Source: an uncultured Clostridia bacterium
GTDB lineage: Bacteria; Bacillota; Clostridia; Christensenellales; UBA1242
Reading direction: 5' to 3'
Length of the DNA: 64,000 bases
Assembly: GCA_934747965.1 (NCBI GenBank)
Contig: CAKVHI010000003.1
Coordinates: 79,020 to 143,019, forward strand
Of the stretch, positions 7,544 to 15,646 are shown piece by piece (the first letter of the stretch is position 1; each line of letters starts with the position of its first letter). Below the pieces are notes generated by a model. That model had not been told where the DNA came from. It saw only the letters and a program-made list of their open reading frames with translations, and searched no databases. Position numbers and translations under genes: made by a program.

Positions 7544-8710
7544 TTATGCTCTATCCAAATTTATTGTGAACAAATATTTTATTTTTTCTTTTTTAAATTT
7601 TTGATTTAGTTTATCTTTAATATCTTCAAGTTTAATATCTTTCCCGAACGGAACAACAACATCAAAAAACACTCTTATATAATTTTTTTCAAAAATTAAT
7701 CTGAAATCATGAATGGTTATTGTTTGGTCAATATTTTTTAAATAGTTTGTAATCTTACATTTAAGTTTATCAACTTCTTTGTTTCCTTTTTGGACAGGGT
7801 CTATATGAATTGATAATGTTATATTATAATCTTTTTTAAATGTCCTTTCAATCTTATCAATTTCGTTATGTGCTTTTATCATATCCGTTTTACTGTCAAC
7901 TTCAACATGAATTGTTGCAAACTTTATGTTATTTCCGTAACTATGAAATATGAAATCATGCACACCCAAAACATACTTATAGCTTAAAATACGGTTTTTT
8001 AGCATTTGTTCAAACTTAGGGTCTATTCTTTCCCCCAAAAGCGGACTTATAGTGTTTTTTACAAGAAGAACGCTGTTTATTATTATAAAAATTGAAACTA
8101 AAAGACCAAATAAGCCGTCAAAGCTAAAATTGATGTAGCCGACAATATTAATTATAATCATCCCCAAAATCGTGCAAAGAGTTGTTATAATATCATTTCT
8201 ACTGTCTATGCTTGATGCTTTTAAAGCTTCACTTTTTATTGCTTTTGCAAAATTAGAATAAAGAATCATTTGCAAAAATTTGATAACTATTCCTATACCT
8301 AAAACAATGTAAACAAATTTATCTACAATTACTGGCTCGTTTGAAATAATTTTTTCTATTGAACTTTTAAATAAAATTGCTCCAATCATTAAAACTATAA
8401 CACTAATAATTAAAGCCATAACTTGTTCAATTCTGGCATGACCATACGGATGCTTGCTGTCTGCTGGTTTATTTGCAAGTTTAAAGCCAATAAGCAAAAT
8501 TATTGAACTTCCCATGTCAGACAAGTTGTTTATTGCATCGGCTATAATTGTTATACTCCCACACAAAAACCCAATTATAATTTTTGATATAAACAAAATT
8601 AAGTTTGTTATTATCCCGAAAAGTCCAGCAAAAAGCCCATACCTAAATCGTACGGCTAGATTTTCTGTGTTTTGGTAATCTTTGATAAAAACTTTTTTTA
8701 TTAAATTCAT
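7544..8710 (-). CDS. Cation diffusion facilitator, MneP/MneS-like (probable Mn2+ exporter)
   Basis: 388 aa. Six hydrophobic segments (residues about 20-220) and a cytoplasmic C-terminal domain. The transmembrane metal site reads ADAINNLSDMGSS followed by GFKLANKPADSKHPYGHARIE. Asn-Asn before the Leu-Ser-Asp, rather than His, is the pattern of the Bacillus Mn2+ exporters MneP/MneS, so manganese is more likely than zinc. ATG 8710 is chosen with weak support (GTGAG 5 nt upstream); a GTG at 8719 is possible. A structured element (8741-8845) lies just upstream but has no visible yybP-ykoY riboswitch core. Confidence 0.88.
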   Translation of the reverse strand: MNLIKKVFIKDYQNTENLAVRFRYGLFAGLFGIITNLILFISKIIIGFLCGSITIIADAINNLSDMGSSIILLIGFKLANKPADSKHPYGHARIEQVMALIISVIVLMIGAILFKSSIEKIISNEPVIVDKFVYIVLGIGIVIKFLQMILYSNFAKAIKSEALKASSIDSRNDIITTLCTILGMIIINIVGYINFSFDGLFGLLVSIFIIINSVLLVKNTISPLLGERIDPKFEQMLKNRILSYKYVLGVHDFIFHSYGNNIKFATIHVEVDSKTDMIKAHNEIDKIERTFKKDYNITLSIHIDPVQKGNKEVDKLKCKITNYLKNIDQTITIHDFRLIFEKNYIRVFFDVVVPFGKDIKLEDIKDKLNQKFKKEKIKYLFTINLDRA

Positions 8711-8740
8711 AAATCTCACTTTTCTTTATATGACATTTTG

Positions 8741-8845
8741 CGTTTTTGGGTTAAAAGTCATGCTTTGCAAGCAAAGCGTTTTCTGCAAGAAAACTTGAAA
8801 TTTAAGCGTGCTTAAAATTCAATGACTTTTAAACTGATAAAAACG
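8741..8845. repeat. Cloverleaf-like palindromic element, copy 1
   Basis: Outer stem: TTAAAAGTCA (8751-8760) with TGACTTTTAA (8823-8832), extended by CGTTTTT (8741-8747) with AAAAACG (8839-8845). Inside are three adjacent hairpins: GCTTTGC-aa-GCAAAGC (8762-8777), GTTTTCT-gca-AGAAAAC (8778-8794) and a 13-bp stem with one mismatch (8795-8807 with 8810-8822). No base separates hairpins one, two and three. A second member is at 17337-17420. Function unknown. Confidence 0.8.
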
Positions 8846-8860
8846 AAAAATTATACGGAT

Positions 8861-8890
8861 AAAAAAAACTGTAAAAATTTACAGTTTAAT
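8861..8890 (-). terminator. Terminator of infC-rpmI-rplT
   Basis: AAACTGTAAA (8866-8875) and TTTACAGTTT (8878-8887) form a perfect 10-bp stem, followed on the minus strand by a run of Ts. It lies 30 bp past the rplT stop. Confidence 0.88.
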
Positions 8891-8919
8891 CAATTTAAAA
8901 TTGTAACAACAAAAATAAA

Positions 8920-9270
8920 TTATTTAACTTTTTTTGCAGTATCGCATAAAAGTTTAAATGCTTCAGCATCACTAATAGCCATTTCACTTAAAACTTTTCT
9001 GTTTAAGTTAATGTTGTTGACCTTAAGCCCATGCATAAATTTTGAATAACTAATGTCATTTAATCTGCAAGCAGCATTAATTCTGGCAATCCATAGTGTT
9101 CTGAAATCTCTTTTCTTGTTTCTTCTTCCAATATAAGCATGACTTTCAGCTTTTCTAACACTTTGTTTTGCAACACGGTATAATCTTGAATGACTTCCCC
9201 AGTAACCTTTGGCTTGTTTTAAAACTTTTCTACGCTTTTTTAAAGCATTATTACTTCTTTTAATTCTCAT
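8920..9270 (-). CDS. rplT: 50S ribosomal protein L20
   Basis: 116 aa. Begins MRIKRSNNALKKRRKVLKQAKGYWGSHSRLYRVAKQSV and continues RDFRTLWIARINAACRLNDISYSKFMHGL, all hallmark L20 segments. It binds 23S rRNA early in 50S assembly and, in Bacillus, represses its own operon by acting on the infC leader. Last gene of infC-rpmI-rplT, 12 bp after rpmI. Confidence 0.97.
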   Translation of the reverse strand: MRIKRSNNALKKRRKVLKQAKGYWGSHSRLYRVAKQSVRKAESHAYIGRRNKKRDFRTLWIARINAACRLNDISYSKFMHGLKVNNINLNRKVLSEMAISDAEAFKLLCDTAKKVK

Positions 9271-9282
9271 CTTTAAGCCCTC

Positions 9283-9477
9283 CTAAACGCTAACCATGTT
9301 TCTAATTGTTTTTTCTTGTGCTTTAGAAACATAAGTAGCTTGTCGTAAATCTCTTTTTCTTTTTGTTGTTTTCTTTGTTAAAATGTGGCGTTTATTTTGT
9401 TTGTTTCTTTTAACCAAACCGCTTTTCAAAACTTTAAAACGCTTTTTTGCCCCACTATGACTTTTTTGTTTTGGCAT
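9283..9477 (-). CDS. rpmI: 50S ribosomal protein L35
   Basis: 64 aa, very basic. Starts [33 protein letters not shown], the usual L35 pattern. Middle gene of infC-rpmI-rplT; AAAGGAG lies upstream of the ATG. Confidence 0.96.
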   Translation of the reverse strand: MPKQKSHSGAKKRFKVLKSGLVKRNKQNKRHILTKKTTKRKRDLRQATYVSKAQEKTIRNMVSV

Positions 9478-9495
9478 AATAAAATCTCCTTTAAA

Positions 9496-10002
9496 TTACT
9501 TTTTTTGACCAATTATCATGGTTATATCTCTTCCTTCTAGTTTAGGAACTTTTTCAATCACACCTGCATCCCCAACCAAACCAGCAAATTTATTCATAAT
9601 TTCAATGCCTTGTTCAGGATATGCCTGTTGACGACCTTTTAAACGAATACTAACTTTAACCTTGTTGCCCTCACTCAAAAAATTTTTAGCATTTTTAACA
9701 CGATAATTAATATCATAATCACCTATAGTTAAAGATAGTTGAATAGTTTTAATTTCTTGTGCCTTATTCTTTTTGCGTGCATCCTTTTCTTTTTTGATTT
9801 GGTCAAAACGATATTTGCCATAATCCATAATTTTGCACACAACTGGATTAGCATTTGGTGAAATTAAAGCCAAATCCAAATCTTTTTCTTTGCTTAAATT
9901 TAATGCTTCGTTTAAACTAACAATGCCAAGCTGTTCGCCATTTTCGCCAACAAGCCTAACTTCATTAGCAACAATTCTTTCATTAATTAATAATTCTTTA
10001 AT
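9496..10002 (-). CDS. infC: Translation initiation factor IF-3, AUU start
   Basis: 168 aa. IF-3 binds the 30S subunit and checks the start codon. Two domains: N-terminal LLINERIVANEVRLVGENGEQLGIV and C-terminal KTIQLSLTIGDYDINYRVKNAKNFLSEGNKVKVSIRLKGRQ. The start is read as ATT at 10002: AAGGGGG lies 9 nt upstream, and from there the protein matches the usual IF-3 N-terminus. The upstream in-frame extension is hydrophobic and lies over the leader. A non-AUG start is the known self-regulation device of infC: high IF-3 rejects it. Confidence 0.93.
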   Translation of the reverse strand: MKELLINERIVANEVRLVGENGEQLGIVSLNEALNLSKEKDLDLALISPNANPVVCKIMDYGKYRFDQIKKEKDARKKNKAQEIKTIQLSLTIGDYDINYRVKNAKNFLSEGNKVKVSIRLKGRQQAYPEQGIEIMNKFAGLVGDAGVIEKVPKLEGRDITMIIGQKK

Positions 10003-10135
10003 AGTTAAAATCCCCCTTATAAAAGAAAAAAGTGAATATACAAATATCCACACTAAAAAATTATATTTAAATAAAATTTTTAGGACCAACTAAGCATTGC
10101 CTTTTTGGTGAGAAATGGATATTTCTACTTTTTAC
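10003..10135 (-). ncRNA. infC 5' leader, candidate L20 leader
   Basis: About 130 nt between the promoter and the infC ribosome site. AAATATCCA near the 5' end can pair with TGGATATTT further down, and ACCAA with TTGGT within that interval. The position matches the L20-responsive leader of Firmicutes; the match to the published model was not tested. Confidence 0.5.
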
Positions 10136-10141
10136 ATGTCA

Positions 10142-10170
10142 ATTATATATCACTTTTTTTATATTGTCAA
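10142..10170 (-). promoter_or_regulatory. Promoter of infC-rpmI-rplT
   Basis: Full consensus on the minus strand: TTGACA (10165-10170), 17-nt spacer, TATAAT (10142-10147). Confidence 0.88.
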
Positions 10171-10233
10171 TAAAATATTGAAAATTTTTAAATTTTTTTT
10201 AAATACCTTTAACACAGAATCTAGACAATCAAA

Positions 10234-10392
10234 TTAAAAAGTTTTTTGATTTTCTTCTTCTTTTTTTGCTTGTTCTTTTAATTCCTGTTCTTTTAAATAT
10301 GCTTTAATTGCTTCAGCAGTTGCGTCATATTCGCAATCTCCTTCATATTTCCTTGTTGATTCTCTCCAACCGTCAAGATAATCTTTTTCCAT
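10234..10392 (-). CDS. Small charged protein, 52 aa
   Basis: Not recognised. ATG at 10392 with AAAGGAG 7 nt upstream. Sequence runs MEKDYLDGWRESTRKYEGDC then a helical, Lys/Glu-rich tail ending QAKKEEENQKTF. It overlaps the end of the degraded frame 10373-10617, as a second cistron from the same promoter. Strong ribosome site argues that it is translated. Confidence 0.7.
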   Translation of the reverse strand: MEKDYLDGWRESTRKYEGDCEYDATAEAIKAYLKEQELKEQAKKEEENQKTF

Positions 10393-10617
10393 AACAATCT
10401 CCTTTTATATTATTCATTTTATCTTTTAATTTTAAAGTCATTTTTTGAATTTCACCGTTCGGATAAATATTTGTGAAAGTAACAATACCTTGCTTTTTAT
10501 CAATTACTATTTTGGTTTTATCATTAATAAATTTTCCATTTTCATCTAATTTTAAATTTTCAAATCAAAATTTTAACTTTTTTCTTTCATTATATATTTA
10601 TTCTTTTCGTTTTTCAT
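10373..10617 (-). pseudogene. Frameshifted or interrupted small ORF
   Basis: ATG at 10617 with AAGAGGTG upstream opens a frame of 14 codons (MKNEKNKYIMKEKS) that hits TAA. A different frame then reads, after a TGA at 10565-10567, 64 coding-looking residues (FENLKLDENGKFINDKTKIV and on to KLKDK) ending at 10373. A frame change near the A-rich tract plus the TGA would be needed to join them. Either a decayed gene or a sequencing error at a homopolymer. Confidence 0.45.
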
Positions 10618-10634
10618 GCACACCTCTTACTCTT

Positions 10635-10663
10635 ATTGTAATCAAAATTACTTAAATTGTCAA
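10635..10663 (-). promoter_or_regulatory. Promoter of the small-ORF pair
   Basis: Minus strand TTGACA (10658-10663), 17-nt spacer, TACAAT (10635-10640), 18 nt before the ATG at 10617. A good promoter in front of a broken frame. Confidence 0.78.
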
Positions 10664-10685
10664 TTTGATTATATATTTAAAATTT

Positions 10686-11144
10686 TTATTTTTCGTTTTC
10701 AATATAAACTGGAACTTTAAATTTATTAAAAATGATATTAAAAAAATCAAACACAGTAAAAATAAAAACAAATCCGAAAAACAATAAAGCAAAATATTCA
10801 AAATAAGCAAAAACCTTTCCGCCTGTCAATTTTAAGATTGAAAAAATCCCGAATACAGAAGCATAAATGCTTATAATTAAATTCACTATTCCCCGCCAAA
10901 ATTTGCCGACATAAAAATAATGCCCACCGAAAAGACCCAAAAAACCGCAGAACAATAACAGATTTTTTTTGCTCAAATCTGTTGGAAGCACATTTGTTTC
11001 TATCACCAAATCGCCATCGCCTTTGCGTTTTAATTCTTTTGCCTTTTTATTTGATGCTTTTTCTAAATTTTTTATTTTAAAACCACACTTAGTGCATATC
11101 AAAGTTTTTTTATCAACCTTTCCGTAACAGTTAGGACATCTCAT
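10686..11144 (-). CDS. Zinc-ribbon TM2-domain membrane protein
   Basis: 152 aa. N-terminal rubredoxin-type ribbon (CPNCYGKVDKKTLICTKCG, residues 3-21), a basic linker, then a TM2 domain: NLLLFCGFLGLFGGHYFYVGKFWRGIVNLI, and a C-terminal pair of hydrophobic segments. TM2 proteins are small membrane proteins of unsettled role. The start overlaps the 3' end of engB by 14 bp, so they are probably cotranscribed. Confidence 0.88.
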   Translation of the reverse strand: MRCPNCYGKVDKKTLICTKCGFKIKNLEKASNKKAKELKRKGDGDLVIETNVLPTDLSKKNLLLFCGFLGLFGGHYFYVGKFWRGIVNLIISIYASVFGIFSILKLTGGKVFAYFEYFALLFFGFVFIFTVFDFFNIIFNKFKVPVYIENEK

Positions 11145-11724
11145 TTAAATTATCTACCCTTTCTTTAATTAAATTTTTTATTAAGTCTATATTCTCATTA
11201 ATTTCACTTGAACAAAATATAATATCATCTTTGCCAACATTCAATTCTTTTGCAATCATAAGTTTTTGGTTATTTCGTTTGCTTTTAGCAATTTTATCGC
11301 TTTTTGTTGCAATAATTTTGAAAGGAATGTTATAGAAATTCAAGAACTTCAGCATTTGTTTGTCTTCTTCACTAGGACAATGTCTTATATCCACCAAAAG
11401 CATAACAAGTTTTTTGCCCTCTTTTTGAGCAAAATAATCTTCAATCAAAACTGACCAATTTTTTTCGTTTAACTTTCCCGCCTTATGAAACCCATAGCCT
11501 GGCAGGTCAACCAAATAAAATTTATTGTCAACCAAAAAGTAATTTATTAGTTTTGTTTTTCCTTGCAAAGCACTTGTTTTTGCAAGTTTTTTATTATTAA
11601 AAATTGCATTAATCAAACTGCTTTTACCACTATTACTTCTTCCAACAAAACAAACTTCAAACTTATCATCAGTTATGAAGTCAGATTTTTTATAACAACT
11701 TTTCACAAATTCACAATTTTTCAT
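11131..11724 (-). CDS. engB: Ribosome-biogenesis GTPase EngB/YsxC
   Basis: 197 aa. G1 GRSNSGKSS at residues 29-37, G3 DLPGYG, G4 TKSDK, G5 near CSSEIN. EngB acts in late 50S assembly. It is often found beside lonA or clpX; here it is alone with the TM2 gene. An AAGGT ribosome site lies 6 nt before the ATG, with TTTACA-17-TAAAAT upstream. Confidence 0.95.
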   Translation of the reverse strand: MKNCEFVKSCYKKSDFITDDKFEVCFVGRSNSGKSSLINAIFNNKKLAKTSALQGKTKLINYFLVDNKFYLVDLPGYGFHKAGKLNEKNWSVLIEDYFAQKEGKKLVMLLVDIRHCPSEEDKQMLKFLNFYNIPFKIIATKSDKIAKSKRNNQKLMIAKELNVGKDDIIFCSSEINENIDLIKNLIKERVDNLNEMS

Positions 11725-11829
11725 ATTTTACCTTTTTTATTTTACCAAAACAAAACTTAATTGTAAAGTAACCTTAAAACTTTTATGCAAATATAATGAA
11801 ATATATCGAAAGATAAAAAGGAACAAAAC

Positions 11830-12633
11830 ATGAATAAACCATTACTAGAAATTAAAAATTTAAGTTTAACATATCATTCTTCAACTTTCGAAACAAAAGC
11901 CGTAGACAACATTTCATTTGATGTAAAAAAAGGCGAATTTGTTGCACTTGTTGGACCCTCAGGTTGCGGAAAGACAACAATTTTAAATATGATTGGAGGG
12001 TTAATCCCGAAATCTAGTGGCGAAATTTGGCTTGAAAATGAAAAAATATATGAAAATAACAGCAAAAAAAATTCAAACCGAGCAAGCATAGGATATATGT
12101 TCCAAAAAGACCATCTTTTTGAATGGCGAACAATCTTTGAAAATGTAAGGCTTGGGCTTGAGTTTGACAAATCATTAACAAAAACTGAAAGAAAAGCAAA
12201 AGAGGAATATATTTCATTTTTGCTTGAAAAGTATGGCTTAAAAGACTTTAAAAACAAGCATCCTCGTGAACTTTCAGGTGGAATGAGACAAAGAGTTGCA
12301 CTAATCCGAACACTTGCTCTAAACCCCAAAATTTTGCTTTTAGATGAGCCTTTTTCGGCACTAGACTTTCAAACGAGACTTCATGTTTGTGATGACATAA
12401 GCTCAATAATTAGCAAAGAGCACAAAACTGCAATATTAGTAACACATGACATTAGTGAAGCCATAAGTCTTGCGGATAAGGTTATTATCTTAACAAAGCG
12501 ACCTGCAAAAATTAAGAAAATTGTTGAAATAGACTTAAAAGAAAGCGGACTTCCGCTTAAAAGAAGAGAAAACAAAAATTTTTCAAAATATTTTGAAGAA
12601 ATTTGGAGTAACATTAAAGATGAAAAACAATAG
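11830..12633 (+). CDS. ABC transporter ATPase, SsuB/TauB/NrtD family
   Basis: 267 aa nucleotide-binding subunit. Walker A VGPSGCGKTT (41-50), Q-loop YMFQKDHLFEWRT, signature LSGGMRQR (148-155), Walker B ILLLDEPFSALD (168-179), switch His in LVTHDISEA. This subfamily powers uptake of sulfonates, nitrate, or thiamine-type pyrimidines. AAGGAAC lies before the ATG. Its 3' end overlaps the permease gene by 14 bp. No TPP or other riboswitch is visible in the short leader. Confidence 0.92.
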   Translation: MNKPLLEIKNLSLTYHSSTFETKAVDNISFDVKKGEFVALVGPSGCGKTTILNMIGGLIPKSSGEIWLENEKIYENNSKKNSNRASIGYMFQKDHLFEWRTIFENVRLGLEFDKSLTKTERKAKEEYISFLLEKYGLKDFKNKHPRELSGGMRQRVALIRTLALNPKILLLDEPFSALDFQTRLHVCDDISSIISKEHKTAILVTHDISEAISLADKVIILTKRPAKIKKIVEIDLKESGLPLKRRENKNFSKYFEEIWSNIKDEKQ

Positions 12634-13444
12634 AAAGAATAAAACTGATATTAAATATTCAGACGAACATAAAAATTTTTTAAAAAAAGAAAAGCATAAA
12701 AAAATATTTATCATTTTTTCCCGAATTTTTTTGCTTGTATTTTTGCTTGGCTTGTGGGAACTTCTAACCCAATTAAATGTGATGGATAGTTTTATATTTA
12801 GCTCTCCTTCAAGAATAGTCAAACAAACAGTCATGCTTTATAATTCTGGCGAACTTTTTTATCATATTTGGATTACTTTGAAAGAAGCTTTGCTTGGATT
12901 TGTCTTGGCAACTTTACTTGGAACATTTATTGCCATAATTCTTTGGTGGAGTGAAAATACAAGAAAAATTTTGGAACCATACATTGTTGTTTTGAACAGT
13001 CTTCCCAAAATAGCCTTAGGTCCAATCATAATTATTTGGTTTGGTGCCGGAATAAAAAGTATTGTTGTTATGGCAATTTTAATCACAATTATAATAACAA
13101 TTTTAACAATGCTTTCGGCTTTTATTTCTTGCGACAACGACAAAATTATGCTTTTAAAAAGCATGGGTGCAAACAAATTCCAAATTTTGTTTAAACTGAT
13201 AATTCCAAATGCCATGAATGAATTTATAAGTATGCTTAAAATCAATGTAGGAATGACTTGGGTTGGAACAATTATGGGTGAATACTTAGTTAGTAAGGCA
13301 GGACTTGGCTATTTAATTGTGTACGGCGGTCAAGTGTTTAAGTTAGACCTAGTTATGACAGCCACGGTAATATTATGCATATTGGCAGGTTTAATGTATT
13401 ATTTGGTTGCCCTTTTTGAAAAAAAGATGAACAAAAATAAATAG
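12620..13444 (+). CDS. ABC transporter permease, SsuC/TauC-like
   Basis: 274 aa. BPD_transp_1 membrane protein with about six helices; the coupling-loop (EAA-like) region reads LLKSMGANKFQILFKLIIPNAMNEFI. The N-terminal cytoplasmic tail is longer and more charged than usual. ATG 12620 is preferred over an upstream TTG because GGAG lies 11 nt before it, inside the ATPase gene. It pairs with the ATPase upstream and presumably with the binding protein at 14497. Confidence 0.9.
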   Translation: MKNNRKNKTDIKYSDEHKNFLKKEKHKKIFIIFSRIFLLVFLLGLWELLTQLNVMDSFIFSSPSRIVKQTVMLYNSGELFYHIWITLKEALLGFVLATLLGTFIAIILWWSENTRKILEPYIVVLNSLPKIALGPIIIIWFGAGIKSIVVMAILITIIITILTMLSAFISCDNDKIMLLKSMGANKFQILFKLIIPNAMNEFISMLKINVGMTWVGTIMGEYLVSKAGLGYLIVYGGQVFKLDLVMTATVILCILAGLMYYLVALFEKKMNKNK

Positions 13445-13476
13445 AAAAACTTATTTAAAAAAGTTTTTTTATTTTT
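13445..13476 (+). terminator. Terminator after the ABC permease
   Basis: AAAAACTT (13445-13452) pairs with AAGTTTTT (13461-13468), followed by Ts; 1 bp past the permease stop. Confidence 0.75.
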
Positions 13477-13492
13477 ACATTATCTTAAGTAT

Positions 13493-13524
13493 AAAAAAAT
13501 CACAGTCAAATTCACTGTGATTTT
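13493..13524 (-). terminator. Terminator of the minus-strand 81-aa gene and pgsA
   Basis: AAAATCACAGT (13496-13506) and ACTGTGATTTT (13514-13524) form a perfect 11-bp stem with a 7-nt loop; T run on the minus strand. Confidence 0.82.
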
Positions 13525-13542
13525 ATTATTTATTGCAAATTC

Positions 13543-13788
13543 CTATTGCAAACTTCCAACCATTAACAAAATGAAGGCTATTACAACAAACATTAATCCA
13601 ATTAGTTTAAGCGAAATATAAACTCTGTCATCACTAGCAATAAAATTTGTTTTTCTGATTGTTTTGGTTATTCTTCTGGCAAGGCAAATAACAGCAAAGC
13701 CTATAGCGCCCAAAAATATTGAAGTTAAAAATTCTGTTGTTGTTAAAGCATCAAGCAATGATTTTGTTGCATTCAATAAATAAAACAT
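13543..13788 (-). CDS. Small membrane protein, 81 aa, two helices
   Basis: Not recognised. Hydrophobic segment at about 23-38 (SIFLGAIGFAVICLA), a basic linker (RRITKTIRKTN) and a second helix at about 60-80 (LIGLMFVVIAFILLMVG). AGGAG lies before the ATG. It follows pgsA and shares its terminator, so it may be cotranscribed. Confidence 0.7.
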   Translation of the reverse strand: MFYLLNATKSLLDALTTTEFLTSIFLGAIGFAVICLARRITKTIRKTNFIASDDRVYISLKLIGLMFVVIAFILLMVGSLQ

Positions 13789-13856
13789 ATTTTTCTCCTA
13801 ATTTATGCTTTTATTATAAACAAAAAAAAGTTAATAGTCAATACCCAATTTTAAAA

Positions 13857-14405
13857 TTATTTAATTTTTTTGTAAATTTTGATATATTTAACAAAATATT
13901 GAATGATAGTTATAATAATCAGAACAATGCCAACACCAACTGCAATAATATCATAAGGGTTAATCACATTGTGAAAGAAACAAGAGAAAAGTGCTAAACT
14001 TATGTATATAGTTGTTACTTTCCCAACCCAATTTGCTTTAACAACAATTTTGTTGAAATAAAGAACGGCGGATAAAATGATTGTGGTCAAATCGAACACC
14101 AACAAAATTATGAACATATAAAGTGGCAACACTTGTTTGACTGCAAAACAACACATAACACTTAATCTTAAAATCTTGTCTGCAAGTGGATCTAAAACCT
14201 TTCCTAGATTTGTTATTTGATTGGCATTTCTTGCAATAAGCCCGTCTAGCACATCAGTAAAAAAGGCTAGCAAAAAGATTAAAATTGCATAAAGCGGAAA
14301 ATTTTCGTAATAAAAGTTTGTGTCTAAATAAAAAACTACGAAGATAGGCACCAAAATAATTCTTATAATTGTTAAAATATTTGCAGTTGTAAGTTTTCTC
14401 TCCAT
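13857..14405 (-). CDS. pgsA: CDP-alcohol phosphatidyltransferase, PgsA-like
   Basis: 182 aa from ATG 14405 (MERKLTTANILTIIRIILVP). Carries the full CDP-OH motif DVLDGLIARNANQITNLGKVLDPLADK (Asp-x2-Asp-Gly-x2-Ala-Arg-x8-Gly-x3-Asp-x3-Asp). The opening resembles phosphatidylglycerophosphate synthases, which convert CDP-diacylglycerol and glycerol-3-phosphate. No clear ribosome site; in-frame ATGs further upstream (to 14453) add a hydrophobic stretch and cannot be ruled out. It lies inside the otherwise plus-strand ABC importer locus. Confidence 0.85.
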   Translation of the reverse strand: MERKLTTANILTIIRIILVPIFVVFYLDTNFYYENFPLYAILIFLLAFFTDVLDGLIARNANQITNLGKVLDPLADKILRLSVMCCFAVKQVLPLYMFIILLVFDLTTIILSAVLYFNKIVVKANWVGKVTTIYISLALFSCFFHNVINPYDIIAVGVGIVLIIITIIQYFVKYIKIYKKIK

Positions 14406-14496
14406 ATAAGAAAATGATACCATAAAAATTAAAAAAAAACAAATAATTAACATTTTTTTTAAAATTTTAATATCATAATTTTATAAGGAGGAAAAA

Positions 14497-15477
14497 ATGA
14501 AAAAATTAGCAATATTTATTCTTGTTTTTTTTGTTGGCTTTTCAGGCTTTCTGTTCGGATGCAAAAACAACAATACAATAAGAATAAACGAAGTTACTCA
14601 CAGTATTTTCTATGCCCCACTTTATGTTGCCATAAATAACGGCTATTTTGAAGAGTACGGATATAAAATTGAGTTAACTAACGGCGGAGGCTCTGATGCT
14701 TCCATGACCGCACTTCTAAGTGGCAGTGCAGATATTGCATTAATGGGACCAGAAACTGGTGTTTATGTTAATGCTGGAGGAAAACAAAATGCTCCCATAA
14801 TTTTTGGGCAGTTGACAAAAAGAGATGGAAGTTTCTTGGTTGGCAAGGTTAACGAAACTGATTTTAAATGGACTAATCTTAAAAATAAACATGTTATAGC
14901 CGGAAGAAAAGGTGGTTCACCAGCAATGAGTTTACAATATGCACTAGAAAAAAATGGGCTTAACATAACTGAAGACCTAAACTTTGACTTAAGCGTTTCT
15001 TTCAACAACACGGTTGGTGCTTTCACAGGTGGAAGTGCAGATTATGTTACTGTTTTTGAGCCAACAGCAAGTGATTTGGTCAGAAACAATAAAGGCTTTA
15101 TTGTTGCTTCAGTTGGTAGTGAAGCAGGCGAAATTCCTTTTACTTGTTTTTCTGCAAATAAAAGTTATATAGAAAAAAATGAAACAAAAATAGAAAACTT
15201 TTTAAAAGCCATCAAAAAAGCCTACAACTTTATAATGAATTCAGATATAAATGATGTAGTAAACAGCCTAAGACCAAGTTTCTCTACTTCTACTGATGAA
15301 AGCATAAAATCTAGCATTGAAAGTTATAAAAGAATTGATGCTTGGTGCTCAAGCCCAGTTATGACAGAACAATCATACAACAGACTTTTGGATATGTTAA
15401 TTGGTGCAGGCGAAGTTAATCAAAGAGTTGAAATGAGCAAAGTTGTTGACAATTCTATTGCAAGCAAAATTGCTTAA
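14497..15477 (+). CDS. ABC transporter substrate-binding lipoprotein, NMT1/SsuA family
   Basis: 326 aa. N-terminal lipoprotein signal ending GFSGFLFGC (Cys 22). The mature part starts with IRINEVTHSIFYAPLYVAINNGYFEEYGYKIEL, the usual opening of NMT1/THI5-like and aliphatic-sulfonate binding proteins; LLSGSADIALMGPE follows. AAGGAGG lies 7 nt before the ATG. It most likely serves the ATPase/permease pair at 11830-13444, though two minus-strand genes intervene. Substrate cannot be told. Confidence 0.88.
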   Translation: MKKLAIFILVFFVGFSGFLFGCKNNNTIRINEVTHSIFYAPLYVAINNGYFEEYGYKIELTNGGGSDASMTALLSGSADIALMGPETGVYVNAGGKQNAPIIFGQLTKRDGSFLVGKVNETDFKWTNLKNKHVIAGRKGGSPAMSLQYALEKNGLNITEDLNFDLSVSFNNTVGAFTGGSADYVTVFEPTASDLVRNNKGFIVASVGSEAGEIPFTCFSANKSYIEKNETKIENFLKAIKKAYNFIMNSDINDVVNSLRPSFSTSTDESIKSSIESYKRIDAWCSSPVMTEQSYNRLLDMLIGAGEVNQRVEMSKVVDNSIASKIA

Positions 15478-15493
15478 TAATAAAAATAGAAAC

Positions 15494-15552
15494 AAAAATT
15501 ACCCCCACATTGTAAAGTCGTAATCGACTTTACTTAAAAGGGTAATTTTTTT
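15494..15552 (+). terminator. Two-tier hairpin terminator after the binding protein
   Basis: Inner stem GTAAAGTCG-taat-CGACTTTAC (15512-15533) enclosed by AAAAATTACCC (15494-15504) with GGGTAATTTTT (15540-15550), then more Ts. Confidence 0.82.
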
Positions 15553-15646
15553 CTGTATTAAAATCTACAAATTATGTGATGTTCAAGTGCCAAATTCCAT
15601 GCATTTTGCTTCTTTTACAACTTCGCAGTTTTTAAATTTCAAAAAA

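Noticed and set aside
8741..8845. Manganese (yybP-ykoY) riboswitch upstream of the CDF exporter
   Set aside because: The exporter type and place suggested it, but the conserved GGGGAGUA-type core is not present on either strand; the fold is three hairpins in a closing stem instead.
11761..11829. TPP riboswitch before the NMT1/SsuA-type importer
   Set aside because: The leader is too short and lacks the CUGAGA core.
15572..15640. 10-codon minus-strand ORF (MHGIWHLNIT) after sigE
   Set aside because: No ribosome site and no second copy or conservation to support it.
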